Positions 24,365 through 38,700 of a stretch of 64,000 nt of DNA are shown here, piece after piece. Source of the DNA: Phylloscopus collybita (taxonomy: Eukaryota > Chordata > Aves > Passeriformes > Phylloscopidae); NCBI GenBank assembly GCA_027886175.1, contig JAJNNQ010000126.1, forward strand, positions 930,001-994,000, read 5' to 3'. Under the pieces are notes generated by a model. That model was not told the DNA's origin. It ran no database searches and worked only from the letters and a program-made list of their open reading frames with translations. A program made the translations under genes and the position numbers. Within the stretch, counting starts at the first letter, position 1. Every line of letters starts with the position of its first letter.

Positions 24365-24374
24365 GAAAGTGAAA
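24365..24374 (+). promoter_or_regulatory. ISRE/IRF-like motif
   Basis: GAAAGTGAAA matches the IRF core GAAANNGAAA, at the downstream edge of CpG island 1 in intron 1. A ten-base match can occur by chance; position near the promoter is the only added support. Confidence 0.35.
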
Positions 24375-24399
24375 GTCTCTTCAGGACAGAGGAACGTGG

Positions 24400-24417
24400 C
24401 CCTAACCCTAAACCCTA
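24400..24417. repeat. Short telomere-like CCCTAA stretch
   Basis: CCCTAACCCTAAACCCTA is about three imperfect units of the vertebrate telomere repeat. It is too short to mean a fusion point and is probably incidental. Confidence 0.6.
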
Positions 24418-27400
24418 CCGTGGTTTCTGGCGTGCGTGGGGTCCCTGCTGTACAGATTTTCCTAGATGGGGGTTTAAATTTTTATTCCGAAATACTAGAG
24501 AGGCGAGAAATCTGGTGTTTGTCTAGTTCTTCCGTTTGCACATGAAGGTTGTTAATTTGGGTACTCGGTGGAAATTGACAGTGGAACTTGTGAACTTTCT
24601 GTGGAGTGACTGTACAAAAGACAGGAGTGCTTTCTGGGTTGATATAAATGGCTTGATTAGTCTGCAAGATATTTATCTCCTTGCTGAGAAGGTTGTAATT
24701 CCTCTCCCTTGACTTTCTGCTCAAGACCTGAGAAATCCTCCTGCTGTGAGGATTGTTCTGCCATGTATTCAGGCCACCACAGATTCTTAACCTGTTTGTT
24801 TGTCCTCTTGCATAGTTAAGTAGTCCTTAGTGTGGCATTCGAATACATCAGAGATGTGGTTAAATCCTTAAAAGACACATGGAGCAAAAAGTTGATTTGT
24901 GTTCCTTCTGTAAGCGAGTAATTGAACAGAGAAAATAGTCATATGCCCGAACTCTTAAAAGGAGCCTCTGATGGAAGTGGAAGCTGAGCCCATAAGTCTT
25001 CATTTTACATCTGCTGTGTGAACTGTAGTTATTTTTGAGTCATATGTGGGAGGATGGAGGAAAGGTGCCTACAGTTGGGAAGAATAGTTTCTGTATGACC
25101 AAAATTACTTTAGAATGCATTTTTCAAGATTTAGTTAGCTTATACTCAAAGCAGGATAAGACAAAAGAATAGTTATGATGCTGCAAAAAGAGGGTTACAA
25201 AAGCAGTTTATTGACTGTGTTAAAGGAGGAGAACTCTGGTTAGAATGAATATTGACCAAGGACTGTGATTACTGGTGAATACAGGCAATGACACATTTCA
25301 TTGACTAATACAGGTGCAAGCACAGCTGCTAAATTGAGCTATGCCTTGTGACAGGGAGGTTAAAACAGCATAATAATGGCTTTATGAATGTAGGCTTTTA
25401 CTGGATTACCTGACACACTTTTCTGTTATATTTATTTAGAATCCAGTTTAGGAGTCCTTGTATGTGGGTATTCAATAAAGTAGGTATGTGTGCTTAATTT
25501 TTAGCTTCAGGGATGGAGGTACCTTTTATAGTCAGGTGATAGGTATGCACAGAACTGTTCTGCAGGATGGTAGAGCTGTGGCAGAGTATATCCTGTTCAT
25601 ACTTCTGGCACACCAAGATGCTATGGCTACAGAGGGTGGTGGAAGGCCAAGTACAACCCTCTTCCATCAAAGCTGATGTTCAGAATCTTTCCAGTTAGGG
25701 ACTGGGGCTGAAATAGAGACTGACATTTTATCTTTGAAATGTGTTAGTAATAAAGATCTTTCATGGACCCAATGTTATCAGTGTTATAAACCAGGTTTTT
25801 GTCATAAAAAAATCTACAACAGGTTTTTGAACTTGGTATGCACTGATCAATTTGTTATCATCAAGTTGTGCCAGTAACATGAAATAGGGAGGATCTTTTC
25901 TTTGCTTTGTTTTTGAAAGGGTAGGACTGCTTTTCCATTACTTTCATGCCCTAATATGTTGTAGTTGTGATCAATTTTGATCATAGAAATTAATTTTACC
26001 CATTAATTTGGTTCCAAATTCTACAAGCATTTAAGTGCATACAATAATTGAATGTTTCAATCACTGCTTTCCACTCACTGTTTTATAGTGTTGGTTTGGA
26101 TAGCTGAGGTAGGTTTTCTACATACATTGATAGATTTCAAATATATACTATAAAATGTTTTTATTGCATGTACTGTACATATATGAATAATATATTCATG
26201 TACAGAAAGATACTAATACAGCTATATTTTACAATTCATACTAAAATTAATTTGAATCTCTCATTGAAAGAGATATAGTTGTGTAGTTGTATAGTTGTGT
26301 AGATCCACTCTTTGGTTTATGTATGTGGCCTGTCATGTACATGATAAAACACTGTACATATTTATGCATGTATACATGGATGCCTTTGAATATGGCATTT
26401 TCTAGTAGCATGAGATAAACCTCCAAATGTCACTTTTAGCCTTTAGGAAGTTTTCTTTTCCAAACCAGGCTCCAGAGTGAAATTTAAACAATTTAAAAAC
26501 AATTGTTTGTTCATTTCCTGTGTATTGAATGCATTTGAAATTTTGAGTTTGTGTATATGTCTGCATCTAATGTGTATGTGAGTCAAATCTCAAGGCATAA
26601 AATCAAATAAAATTTGTGTTTAAAGAAAATATTTTGTTTTTAAACCTTGACTATGAACAGAAAATTACTCTTAAATAATTCTATCAAGTAGTTTAATTTT
26701 GTAGAACATTTTCTACAAGTCATTGTGAGATACCCTTAAACACTCAAAACGTGCTGCTTATGGTGAGCATGCCACTAAGTGCCTTAGTTTAAATGTTACA
26801 TCAGTGCTGTCCATGAAAGAAGGAAAGGCAAGACAAAATGTTTTTAGCATGGAAAATAGATAGTAGGTGTACAAAGATGCAAGAAAACTTATGTCTCAGA
26901 ATTCAAAAAGAACACACCTGCAGAGGTGATGATGTGATAGTACAGACCAGAAGTTCCCAAACTTAGTAGGTATATGATCATCATCAGTCACTTCTGGCAT
27001 CCAGGGTCTCATGCTTTTCCTACCATGCCAAACCAGATCCTCATCTAAGGCTCTTCTCCCACCTTCCCTAATGCATCTTCCTATCATTCAAGGTAGGATT
27101 ACAGTCCAATGCTCACATTTGAGCTTTCCTACCCATTCGTGCACCCACAAAAGTTTATCCTTTATTTCAGACTTCAGTTAATAATTTCTTTTCCACATAC
27201 CCATGTCATCAACCTCCACTTCCAGAAAGAAAAAGCAGAACCTTGGCTTCCCCTGCATGCATCTACCTCCTTAATCACGTTCTTCCTACTTCACCAAGTC
27301 TTGGTCCTCTTTTTCTATCCTGAAACAGAAGTGCACTCTGCATGGGGACAGCAGAGCTATTCATTACGTTGGATGTAGGTGGTGGCTGCAATAGTTCCTA

Positions 27401-29070
27401 ACTGTTCCCACAGGTTTTATGGATACCAGGGGGCCACTGCTGTGCTGGCTGTGTAGGAGCAGTGAGACCCAGAAGCTGTGGCTCAGTAAGTTTTGACTGT
27501 AGCATGGAAGCAGGCATAAGTGGTGTTTGCACTACACCTTAGCCATCTCTTTTTTAGACAAGGAAGGAAAATCAGTAGCAGACACACATGGAATGGTGAG
27601 AGTAATTTTCTTCAGAGACTAAAAAGCAGACATCTGCTTCTTCTACCAGATAAGCTAAATCAGTGCAAAATCCAGACAGATATTTCAGTCTGTTTTACAT
27701 CAATTTTGCTTGAGAGTTAGTTAATAATAAAAAAAAAAAGACTACCTTAAATTAAAATGCATTATTCGTTCTTGTGCAGGCAGGCCCCAAGCCATGTCTT
27801 TGGAAATCAGGAGTGACTGCAGTCTGTTAAGTGTAATGCAAATAGATGAATTTTGCATAAGAGGCAGAATCCTCAGTTGTTGAATCTGGCCCATGAAAAA
27901 TAGTTAAATCCAAGCAAGATGAGCTTTGAATGGGATCTTTTGAACAAATGGGGATCACATTAACAAGAGCACAAGACTCATGCAATTGCATTCTTTGCTT
28001 GTATGTGAGAAAGCAGACACTGCATTGGTGGCTGGAGCAGAGATGTTTTTGGAGCCCTTTGGAAAAGGAATGGAAGTAGGCCAACTGATGATAGGAAATG
28101 GTTTAAAAAAACTCTATGTTGTTTCATTATGCTCTCTAACATAGAGACCATGTATGCCCTGAGTGCAGATATATGTGGTTTTGTGTATCATATGTTCAGA
28201 TATCTTCTGTCTCAAAATCTTTTAACCTTTCATAAGTAAGAATTTATTTGGTCATACATGGACAAATGACTTCAGACACCCTTCTAAAATCTTCCATATA
28301 TCTGTAGAAGACTTCTTACAGTCTTCTGTTTCTCCACTAAAAACTGGGAACACAGTGTAACTTCACATGTCTTTGCTTCTGGAGAATCCCCTGTTGTCCC
28401 AGGAGATAACTCTGTTGGTTTTCTGAGCCAATGAGTACTTGCAATATATTTTACAATCTGTCACAATAGTATGTTTTTCAGTTCAGCAAGGAATCCTATC
28501 TTAAGTTAAGCATTTGTCCATTCCCGTGGTTCTCTTAATTTCTTGGTGATTATACAGGATCAAAAGAGCAAACAAAAATCAAATACAGCACAACTGGCAG
28601 TATTCAAAGCATCCCTCACTTGCATTGTGCATTTCAAGGTATGCTTTGTTTTGGGCTACTTCCAGTTGCATTCTTTTCAGATGTGGGGTGGAAAAGATGA
28701 TGCTGATAAGGGAATTCTAGGTGAATCTTGCATAGTATCACACAGAGTTCAGCTGCAGGGTGAAATGTTTTTTTTTGTTGTTTCTATTTTTATTTTTCGT
28801 AATTGTTTTACAACGTTTTAAAAATTAATTATTTCTTTTAGATATGAGGAAGTCAATAGACTATATGAAACTGCATTTTTAAATATTTTAAAATATTTTT
28901 TAATAGTTAAGAATATGGATTTTTGTATCAGCACATGAGATTGAGAATCAGCAGACATTGAGGATACTGTCCTTGCTTTGTTTTTTCTTCTCTAGGTAGC
29001 AACAGGGCTAATGGATCATAGTGGGGCTTTAATAATTTTTTTCCATTGATGTGGAATTCTCTTTCTCTTT

Positions 29071-29091
29071 TTTTTTTTTTTTTTTTTTAAG
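29071..29091. repeat. Poly(T) tract
   Basis: About 20 T residues between CTCTTTCTC and AAGGTTAAATG, inside intron 1. No attached element recognised. Confidence 0.8.
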
Positions 29092-32000
29092 GTTAAATGA
29101 GATATCAGAGGCTGCCTTTTGATGATCTCTTTGTAGGTCTTGCTTTGGGTAATAATGCCAATTTAACTGGACATAAGAACCATTTCTCTACCTCACTTAT
29201 TTCTTGGAGCTTAGGAGAAAGAGTATACCCATGGAAACAAATAATTATCCTGAATTGTGTGAGGGCATACAAGTTGAACCTGAACTGTGGTGGAAATTTT
29301 GAGTGTTGGCCTGTGAATTATTTGTAATCCGACTTGCTATTTTCACAAATAAAGTGTGGTATTTCTATATATTTGGTTGTAAAATTTTACAGATAGGAAG
29401 AACAGTAATAGAAAATAATATTTCTATTTTTCTTCACATTTTCTTCTTGCTCTTGTTGTATCAGTGATAACAGCAGAAATCCTAAGTGTTAGAATTAAGT
29501 GTGATAATGTGATAAATAAGAAGGTGAGACATTAAGAAGTAATTGGGGAATTTGATATCTCTGATAAAATATTACATGGTAGAAGGAATTCTAAAGAAGG
29601 TGCTGTAGTAGATGGTTCTGAACTCTGTAACATCCCTTCTAATGTCTTCTGTGGAGCTTAAAAAGAAGTACCTCAAGTTCAGAGTTGTTAGATATAGTGT
29701 AATATTTTCATTGCAATTTAATTCTTAGGACCTCCAGAAGATGATACCAATGTAAGATAATAAAAACTATTACTCCATTGCAACAGTGGTATGTAGATGA
29801 ACTACTTCAGCCCTGTTATAGGTGGGTCTGAAAGAAGGCAAACAAATTTTTACCTGAGTGAAGTTCAGCTCTCCTGTTTACATTTTCAGTAAGTGTTAAA
29901 TAGAGAAAACTATTATACAAATATCCTTTAAGATTATGCTAATTTAGTTACAAATCTGTTTGAAACTAACCTCTGATTTCCTCAGTTAGACTTCAATGTT
30001 TGATTTTGTAATCCTGTAAAAATATTAAAAATCACTATTGGTCTTATCCATGCTGAACAGCCTTAACACTCTGTGTTAAACCATCAGGCAAGACCAAGTT
30101 TTATAAAAGTATTTTTATTTGTATATAAGACACAATGTGTACAAGACATTCAGTACATTGTCAAACACTCAATTTTGTTATTGAAGATAATTTGAAAGAA
30201 GTTAAAAAAACTTGGCTGCCATACTATGTGAGGGGGGTTGTGTGGGTTTTTTAAAAAAATATTTATTTAATATATAATTTTATATTTAATTTTCACTTAT
30301 GGTAGCACTCAGAAGCTCTGCATATGAAGCTGTAACGTGTCAGGTGTGTAAGAAAACAGCCTTTTCTGCATATGGCTTGCAACTGAACTACAAAACAGAA
30401 TATAAATGTTTTCCAGTGAGAGTAGGAAGTATGAGAGAGACTTAAGGCCTCTGTGAACATTTCACCTAGGGGGAATTTCCACATAAAATGTGAGAAAGGG
30501 CAGAAGGTATCTTGGAATGCCTTTTGCATTACACGTTTTACAGGGCATCATATGAGAAAGCATGGTGCAGGTGAATAAATTGATCCTCAAAGGGAAGATA
30601 GTAAAATCACTAGCAGGAAAAAAAAAGCCCATATTCTGCATTACGATAATGTATAAGAACTGTTATATAGGGGAGAGATGTTAATTTATTCTCTTGGCCA
30701 TAGGAAGTTTAGCCTGTGATTGTAGTTTAAACTCTTCATAGCTTCATGTTTTATGTACTGATTGCATTACTTTTTTTAAGACAAGGATATGTAGAATGCC
30801 AGGAAGTTTACTTAGTGGAGTTGGTGAAGTGATTTGCAACTGCTTTTTCTTCAAAACGTATTTAAGTGGCCTTCAGTTTATTAAATGACCTGTGTGTTTA
30901 AGGAAGATTGAATTATTTTAAATTACAGTTTCTCCACGAAATAAATTTCTTTTATTTTGGACAAAGGAGAAAGAAAACCAAACCTTTCAAAACCTTGAAA
31001 TTTTTTTTTGTGTTGGTTGTTAGTGGCGTTTTAAGGGAATTAATTTACATATGTATCATTTAGACTAAGGAACTGATCACAGCAACTAGTGTCTGATTCA
31101 AATACATTCTGGTATCCTTCACAAACCAACATATAAGTATTTAAATGGCTAAAATATTAAAGACCTACAACTTAAGAAAGAATTACAATTAAATTCCTCA
31201 TCTAATTACATTTTATATGTCCTGATAATTTAAGTCTATGTCTCTTTTCTAACCCGTATGCAAAATGTACTTTTAATTTAATTTTTGTTTTCTAATGTTT
31301 CTTCTTTCATGAAATGCTGCATTTTAACCAGAAAGGTAAAAGAATTGCTAAGGGGACTGGTAGCAAGTTGATTAAGGCTGCATTAAACTGTCCAAGGAAT
31401 TTTATGGGATCATTCATTTGTACAATAACAATCTCCATCTGTGCAGAAACAGCTATGTAGCCACTTCAGAACAGAAGCTTTAGGTAAGGTGAATTGATTG
31501 CATTCAGGCTTGCTTGCAATTTCCTTTACACTGGTTTGACATTGCTTCAAAATTGATCTCACAGTTGTGAGAATACCTTAAAAAAAGGCTAGAAATGAGA
31601 GAATGCACTAAGAATTAAACTGTTATACTTTCATTTTCAAATTCCTTCCTGTATTTATGCCTTTTTTTGATGAGACAGTATGAGTCCACTGTCTACCTGT
31701 AATCAGTCAATGATCTCTTAACATTCATTACTGGAAAGGGCCATGAAGATCTGTGTAGAAGAACTCTTTAGGTTTTCTAAAACCTTAAATTCAGATGTCA
31801 AGAGCATTTAGAATATGACTGAATATGCTTAAACTGAAAAAGTTGAAGCATTCTTCTACTGGCCATTTCTGTTAGATATTCACTCTGTATCTATTAATTG
31901 AAATAGTCTTCACCCTAAGATTATGCTGTTTTCCTTGCCACAATATCCAGTCAGTTTTATTGCTTTGGTCAGATGAAAACTGGAAATTTTCTTTAGGAAA

Positions 32001-32239
32001 TTTTAATACTGTTTTAATTTGTATTAATAATCTGTCTTTAATCAGACAGACATTTCTCTGCTCTTTTGTAGTTGTCTCACAAAATTTCTGCCAAGTTAAT
32101 CTTGAAGCTCATGGATCATAACTGTTTGTTATATTAAACAATCATACATTCAACTCATATAGTTACTTATCATCTGAAAATACTGATTTTCAGAGAAGGC
32201 AAAAACATTGGTTTTGATGTGTCTGCAATTTCCACTGTA

Positions 32240-32770
32240 TATATTATAGAAATTCACCCCACACCCAAGCAGGTGTTTCAATATAGGGGAAGGTTTAAGA
32301 CTCACCTCTTGCTGTTCTAATAAGGTAAAGAATGCAGAAATTTCTTTGCTCTCCTGGCAGTAATTGGCTCAGTACCAAGACAAAAACACTGATAGGTCTC
32401 TTTACCTGTTCCTCAGAAAGGTAGCTATCCTCCATTGGGCTGTCTGCCAAAAAACCCACCCCAATTGTTCAATATTTCAGGGGAGAGCATGAGGCTTTCT
32501 CAATGTGTTCTTGGGGTGTTGTAGCAGGCACAATTTCAGGGTGTTGTAGCAGGTGTGTGGGACCTGCCCCTACACTGTGCTCAGCTTTGTTCTTTTGTTT
32601 TCTATTATTTTCTTCTTTTATTAAAACCTTTTTGCTTTTTCAAGACACACTCAACCATGCTGTCTCGCTATTGATTTAAGCCATTTTCTGTGAGGTGCTG
32701 GACACCCTCAGAGGTATTGAACCCCCACAGAGCTGAATACATCTGGCTCATTGAGAAATTCAATAGTATA
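32240..32770 (+). mobile_element. Possible old LTR remnant
   Basis: The stretch contains a duplicated GGGTGTTGTAGCAGG word near 32,515 and 32,540, a TATTAAAACC polyadenylation-like word near 32,619 and a TGTCTCGC...GGACACCC region after it. This resembles the 3' half of an LTR. No ends or flanking duplications could be placed. Confidence 0.3.
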
Positions 32771-35428
32771 TAGATGCAGGAACAGTTTGAGGGTGGCAGT
32801 ACTTCTGCCTTTATCCATCACTGTTTTTTACTCCCTTTTTCATCTGAGGCTTGAAAAGAAGTGTGCAGTTATTCTTTAGCATTCTCATTAAGTCCTATTT
32901 GCTTATTTACTTTAAAAGTTTTGCTTCTTTGATTAGGGTGGGTAGTGTATCATCTTTTTGTTTATGTGTATGGTTGGAGCAGTTGACTGTTCTCACTGAT
33001 GAACACATTCTCTTTTGGAAGGAGCTCCATTCCAGATCAGTAATTATTTCCTCACTCTTTTCCACAAGGATGTAATTTCGGAATATTTATCTGACATTAG
33101 AGATTAGAGAGCACCCTGCACTCAGGCTCACTGGATAAGATTGAATTCCAGTTTCTTTCTGAAGGTTTGTAGATCTTCCACTTGTGTACCTGCCAGCTCA
33201 TGTATGACTCCACCCAATAATCCCTATGCAGGGCAGATAACTGGTCACTGGAGACACACAGGGACTAATAGAAACCAAAATACTGCCATTTCCTTGAGGC
33301 AACAGCATCTTAAGAACCTTAGATAAGCCACTCATTGCAGTAAAGAAATTTATCAGCTATGCAGGGAAAAATACTCTAGCATTCTCTTACCAGTGGTGAT
33401 GGTTTAGCCAGCACGGTTGCAAGTAACACCAAAGCACCAGTGTTGTCACCAATGACAGACCAGACAGTGGTAGTGCCACTGACAGGTGCATGTCTTAGTG
33501 CATGTTCTGTCTGTCAAGGTTTTAAAACACACAGAGTGTGTTTAAAAAGACTGGGAGGAAAGTAGGTGAGTGTGTGGTTCTGAATTTTCTGTGTCCTGGG
33601 ATGCAAGGTATTTTGCCAAGAAGTAAAAATAAAACCTAATCCTGATTAATCAGTTCTTAAAGGCTCCCAATATTGTTTTTGCCTTGAACCCTGTACTGAA
33701 TTCTTAATTTTGCCTGATGGGCTTTCCAGGGGATACTTCTTAGTATTTTGAGTTTTCTTTATGGTTGGTTTCTTTACAGTGGGTGCAGACTATGAAAAGA
33801 CAGTGGTATGATTTAAACAGTGTAAAATAACTAATTTTAATAATTTAAATTGGAAGGCCAAAGGATTTAATTTTTTGTATTTGGTTTTAATTTAGCTTTT
33901 CTTTTCTACAATAGATAGTTTTAACCTCATTTATGCATCAAAACATACAAATAAATATGCTATTTGACTTGTATTTGTTGCTTCTTTTTACTAGCAAAAG
34001 GTCTTCAGCCCTTTACAAATTCTCTTTCTTATTTAATGAGATTCTAATTTTTAGCCTCTTATGTATTGTTATTATTTATGATTGTTGAGGTAGTATTGTA
34101 CAAAAAGGAATTTAAATTAGTGAACTGTTTCATGGGGGATGTATCAGTACTTTATACATATTTTGCACTAAACTTGGTGTAAAAGCACCTACATATTGAC
34201 AACAGTTGGAGAACTATGATGTATTTTGGTTCATCATAGTGCAAACATTTTCAAAGTTAGCATAAAACAGATCACTGCATACTTAGATTAAGTTTTTTTT
34301 AATAATGGTGAATAACTTAATTTTGAATAAACAATGCACTCTTTTTAGGGCCAAGAACTTCCCCAAATTTGGCACTGTCCCATGATGAGGTGTAATCTCC
34401 TTTACATTTTCTGGTTTTAGTAGCAGGAATGATTTTGTCTGCAAACATTATGTAAAAGAGGAGCAACAGATGTTTATCACGTGCCTATGCCACCAGGGCT
34501 CACACAAAGGCCCTGTCTGTCTTGGCTGAGCCATTGTGAGAGGAAAAGGCACCATGGAGTCTCTCATTGTACGACTTTCTTTCCAAAATTTGCAGGGGCT
34601 AGGACCACCTTCTCAACCATGCAGTAAGTCAAAACAGGAATCATGCATCTGTTAGCATCTTTATTTTTATTAATCTCTGTTAGTTGATAAGAATGAATGT
34701 ATAACTGAAAGAAAGTGAATGCTAGAATTTCAGGGACTGTACCTCGTTTTTCACAGCCTTATACCCATCCATGTCTATGTGTTTTTTCTGCCATAACTAC
34801 ATTTTAAACTTGTATCTGCTACTTTCCTCAGTTGTTTTCAAAAGTCTGCATTCTAATCTATCACAAGGAACAGGTTCAAAACCTGTGTATCATTTTGATT
34901 TTTATCTGCATCTTGGGAAGCTTGAACTACCAATTAGAAAAACTGAAATTCAGCAAAAATCCTCCAGCAGATACCAGTTGCTTTGCCTCCTACAGCTCAG
35001 AGAAAGAAATCTTACTGCATACTCTTAAGTAGGGAGTAGAGTAGGGCTCATATGCACTTGATACTAATTATGCTTAAAAGAATTTTAAGCAGGCAAAAAG
35101 TACATGCTGGATTTCAGACATGAAATTTGACAGTAGAGGTTTAAATAAGACTGGACTCTCAAGAATGATGCCTTTCATCCTTTTTACGCCCACTTACTCC
35201 TTTTACCATTCAAGGTTTCAGGTGATTGATCTGGTATTTTCTGTCACAAATTCATGAGGTGATGTTTTTCTCAAACAGCTCTCCATTGAGTTTTAGATTG
35301 TTTTCTGACTGCCAGCACTAAAAGCATCTACTGCCCTTTAGTATCCAACAGGTGTGATTACAGTGGGACAAATCATTAGCAACACACTATTTTTCTACTT
35401 GGTATTTCTAGCTGTGGAAATGAAATGA

Positions 35429-35775
35429 TCATAGAATTGTAGAATCATCAAGATTGGGAGAGACCTAGAAGATCGTCCAGCCTAACCACCCATGCAGCAC
35501 TCCCACTGTCACCCCTAAACCACTGAACTACATCATCCAGGTCCAGATGCTTATTGAACATCTCCAGGGACGGTGACTCCACCACCTCCTTGGGCAACCT
35601 GTTACAATGCTTGACTACCCTAACAGTGAAATTTTTTTTTTCTAATATCAGAATCTCGCCTTGAGGTAATTTCTTCTCGTCCTCTCATACTGGTACATTA
35701 GAAGAGATGGTGCATCCTCGTCTAGATTAGTTCATCAAGCGCATTTTAAATCCAGAGATCTTTGCAGTGTTGCAC
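35429..35775 (-). repeat. CR1 LINE 3' fragment, minus orientation
   Basis: It starts TCATAGAATTGTAGAATCATC and continues with GGGAGAGACCTAGAAGATCG, CTTGGGCAACCTGTTACAATG and TCGTCCTCTCATACTGG, all of which follow CR1 in reverse complement. A T-run interrupts it near 35,632. It is moderately diverged and lies inside TNPO1 intron 1, antisense to the gene. Confidence 0.85.
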
Positions 35776-38700
35776 TGTCTACTACTGTCTACTACTTCAT
35801 TCAGCTGGATATTTCATGAATTTTAAGAATGCTGTTCCATCCTGTCAAAGCAGAATTCAAAATCAAAATGCTTGTGATGGTGTTCTAGTTGATGAAAGCT
35901 TGACAGATTTTTGTCCCTGAAGCTGAAAATGTTATGTGTCTAGTTTAACCCATGAACAGCAAGATATTTGGGGTTCAGTTCTGACCTGTATTCCTGTGCT
36001 ATATGTTGGTGTTTGTTATCCTAATTTGAATTAAGTGTTAATTGTTCTACAAAACAAGAAATATTAGGTTGGTCATCCGTTTTATCTGCAATGGTGTAAT
36101 GGTTTTGTACCTTCATATGTATAGAAACTGCATTAATGTGCTCTTTCCTCTATGCTCATGCATGAGAAGCAGAGGTATTCATTAAATAAAGAGGGAGTGC
36201 ACTTCTGTCAGTAGAGTGGAGTAGAGCAGGCTGTCAGTTTATCCTGAGTATTATTTCATCTGTTCAATGGGATTCCACAGTGCAGGCTTTTACAGACATT
36301 ATCTGCAAAAAGAAATACTGCTTCTCACCTTTGAGAAAAGAAGCCATGAAATCATGGATGGTGTCTGCAACAATAATGACCCAGAACAGCTCTCCCTTTC
36401 ACACAGGCAACAGTGTAACAGATTTCATGAGCAGATATGTGATTGTAACTGTAGATATGCTCAGAAAAAGTCTATCAGCAAATTGATGGTGTTCCACAGA
36501 CAGCAAATCACATTACAGATTTATTTGCCTTGAATATTGAAGTGCCAGTGTTCCAGGAAATTTGAGTTCAGCTTCATTACAAGGTGTTGTACTATGGGAA
36601 CATTTGTACACATACACCATTTCTAGTTTCATACACAAGACAAAAAGAATTCTAGCTAGAATTATCTCAGGAGGGTAGAAAGCTAACATTTCTCTCTGTT
36701 TCTTCAGCTTCTTATTCTGCTTCTAGACCTACTGACCAGAGAGAATGAATAACAATAGGAAACAAAGGTCAGTTAATGGTACACAAATCTGAAGCTATAT
36801 TACCTGAAAGCCCATGTGTTTTTGTCAATTTGCTCCTCAGAGGTAGAAGAAATTCTGTCTATAGATAGCAAAAAAAAAGTTATTTTTTAACCCTACTAAT
36901 GAGTACATTCTCAGTTTGGTAGATTCCACAAAACCTTTTCTTTAGTCCAAAGTGTATGATTATATGACAGATTATGTCAAATTTGGTTTATCTTCTGCTA
37001 GGAGGTTTTCCTCTTGGCCTTTTGTCATCCAGTGTGACGTTGAAGAGCACTTCAAAAATAAGGGATTTTTGCAACCATAGTTACCAGGAAGAGATTCCAC
37101 TCCGTCTGGCAACTTAATACCCTTTTTGCCAGTCTTAACCAAAAAGTTCTACCTTCAACAGAATTACAGTTGCAATAGTATACTTTGTTAGTGTTGCATT
37201 AGAAAAGAGTAAACTTCCAGCCTCTTCTGGCACCTATTTTTATACAACTCAACACAAATACAAAGTAATACTGAGACCAAATCTTAAAAATACTTTTCTA
37301 AAATTTGCTTGGGCTTCTGTTTAAAACAATCCTTATAGCATAATCAATTAGCTCTGGAAAGGTAGAAAATTAATTTCATAGATGTTTTAGTCAGGAACAC
37401 AAAATGCTTTCAAACTGGCCTAGTATCATCTCCTTAGTAAATTTTCTGTTGCTTCATAGGGTCAAACTGTCTTCTTCATAAGACTATTCAAATTAATTGT
37501 ATAATAAATGTTAATCTTGTATCATATGGCTGAACTCAGACTGCAGCAAATGTTTTAGAATGGGTGCTCATTTGATATGTTGGATGTGAGTACTACCAAT
37601 ATTTTTTTTGAAGTGAAAGCTTAGGGCATGTCTCCAGGCACAAGTCATGGCAAAATAGTATAGCAGTAGCTATTCTGCATGAGTTCCTTCATATAAACAC
37701 ATTTATTCTGTGTTATGAGAGCTTTTTTTCTGCTTTGCTTAATCTACATCACTCTTAACTTGACATAAAGGGGTTTACACAGAAAGCTATTATGGAATAT
37801 CTGTTATTTCCTCTGTGCATACAGTTCTATGCAGAGAAACACTATAAGCAGTTTGTGTGGAAATTCAGAAGGCTGGATTTTAGCAATTGATTGAATGATT
37901 GATTACCATTATTAAATACCAACATTACAGGTTAAAATGCCTGAATTTTTTGACAAGAAGGTTGCTATTAAAATTGTCTCAAAATTAAAAAAAAAAAAAT
38001 CCAGTATTACCAATGAAATAAAACCAAAGAATGGGAAAAAAAATCTGAAGGGTAAAGTTGCTGAAACTGTCTAGCAGTTCTGAAATCAGAACTATTTTGA
38101 GAATTAATTTTTATTAGAGAATAATCATTTGAAACTAGTTTCAAAACCACTGGCAGTGACAAGTTGTAGTTTCCAAAGGTACAGCTTGGAGTCTATGGCA
38201 TATGAGGGATGGAACATCTTCCTAGCAGTGCAGATCTAAGTCTCTTTTCTGGTTGTTTGTTGGGAGGGATTTGCACCAGTCTTCTGTTCCTTTTGTAAGT
38301 ACAGTGAGACTATAGAGGGATGGAGTTGGTATTCTACTATGAATCTCCTATTTGTTCTGTCTGTATTTGTTTTGAGTATCAACTGTCAATTAATACATGT
38401 TGCTTATCAGAAACCAGATTCTAATCTGAGTTCCTGTTAGTATCTGTTTATAACAAAATGAAAAGCAACAGGAGAGATTAAAGGACCTAGCACAAAATGC
38501 ACTCTAATGTGATGGTAAGAACACCTTGCAGAAAAAAGTTGGGTTAATCACTTTGGGAAGAAGCAAGAACCAAAGCCTGTCTCATACCTTCACAGCTATT
38601 ACTCTAAAAACCCTGGATTTTTGAATCATCTATCAGCAGTACATATTGTAGCCATTTCTTTTGTTTCCTTGTATGCCAGGTATGTGCCATTTCAGCCTGA

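Larger units (their letters stand above)
23590..24450. promoter_or_regulatory. TNPO1: CpG island 1: upstream TNPO1 promoter
   Basis: GC content and CpG density rise sharply at about 23,620 and fall after about 24,350. There is no TATA box. It holds Sp1-type GC boxes around 23,850-23,866, a CCAAT box, an X-box, and two CCATTT (YY1-like) words near 23,785 and 23,914. This is the usual layout of a housekeeping promoter with dispersed starts, probably between about 23,880 and 23,990, just ahead of the first-exon ATG. Whether it also fires on the minus strand cannot be told. Confidence 0.85.

Noticed and set aside
24400..24417. Interstitial telomere repeat marking a chromosome fusion
   Set aside because: Only about three imperfect units in unique promoter-proximal DNA, too little for such a claim.
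23479..24545. Long frames on both strands of CpG island 1, including MDGW-type repeats
   Set aside because: GC-rich DNA has few stop codons, and the repeat peptide is just the (GGAT)n microsatellite.
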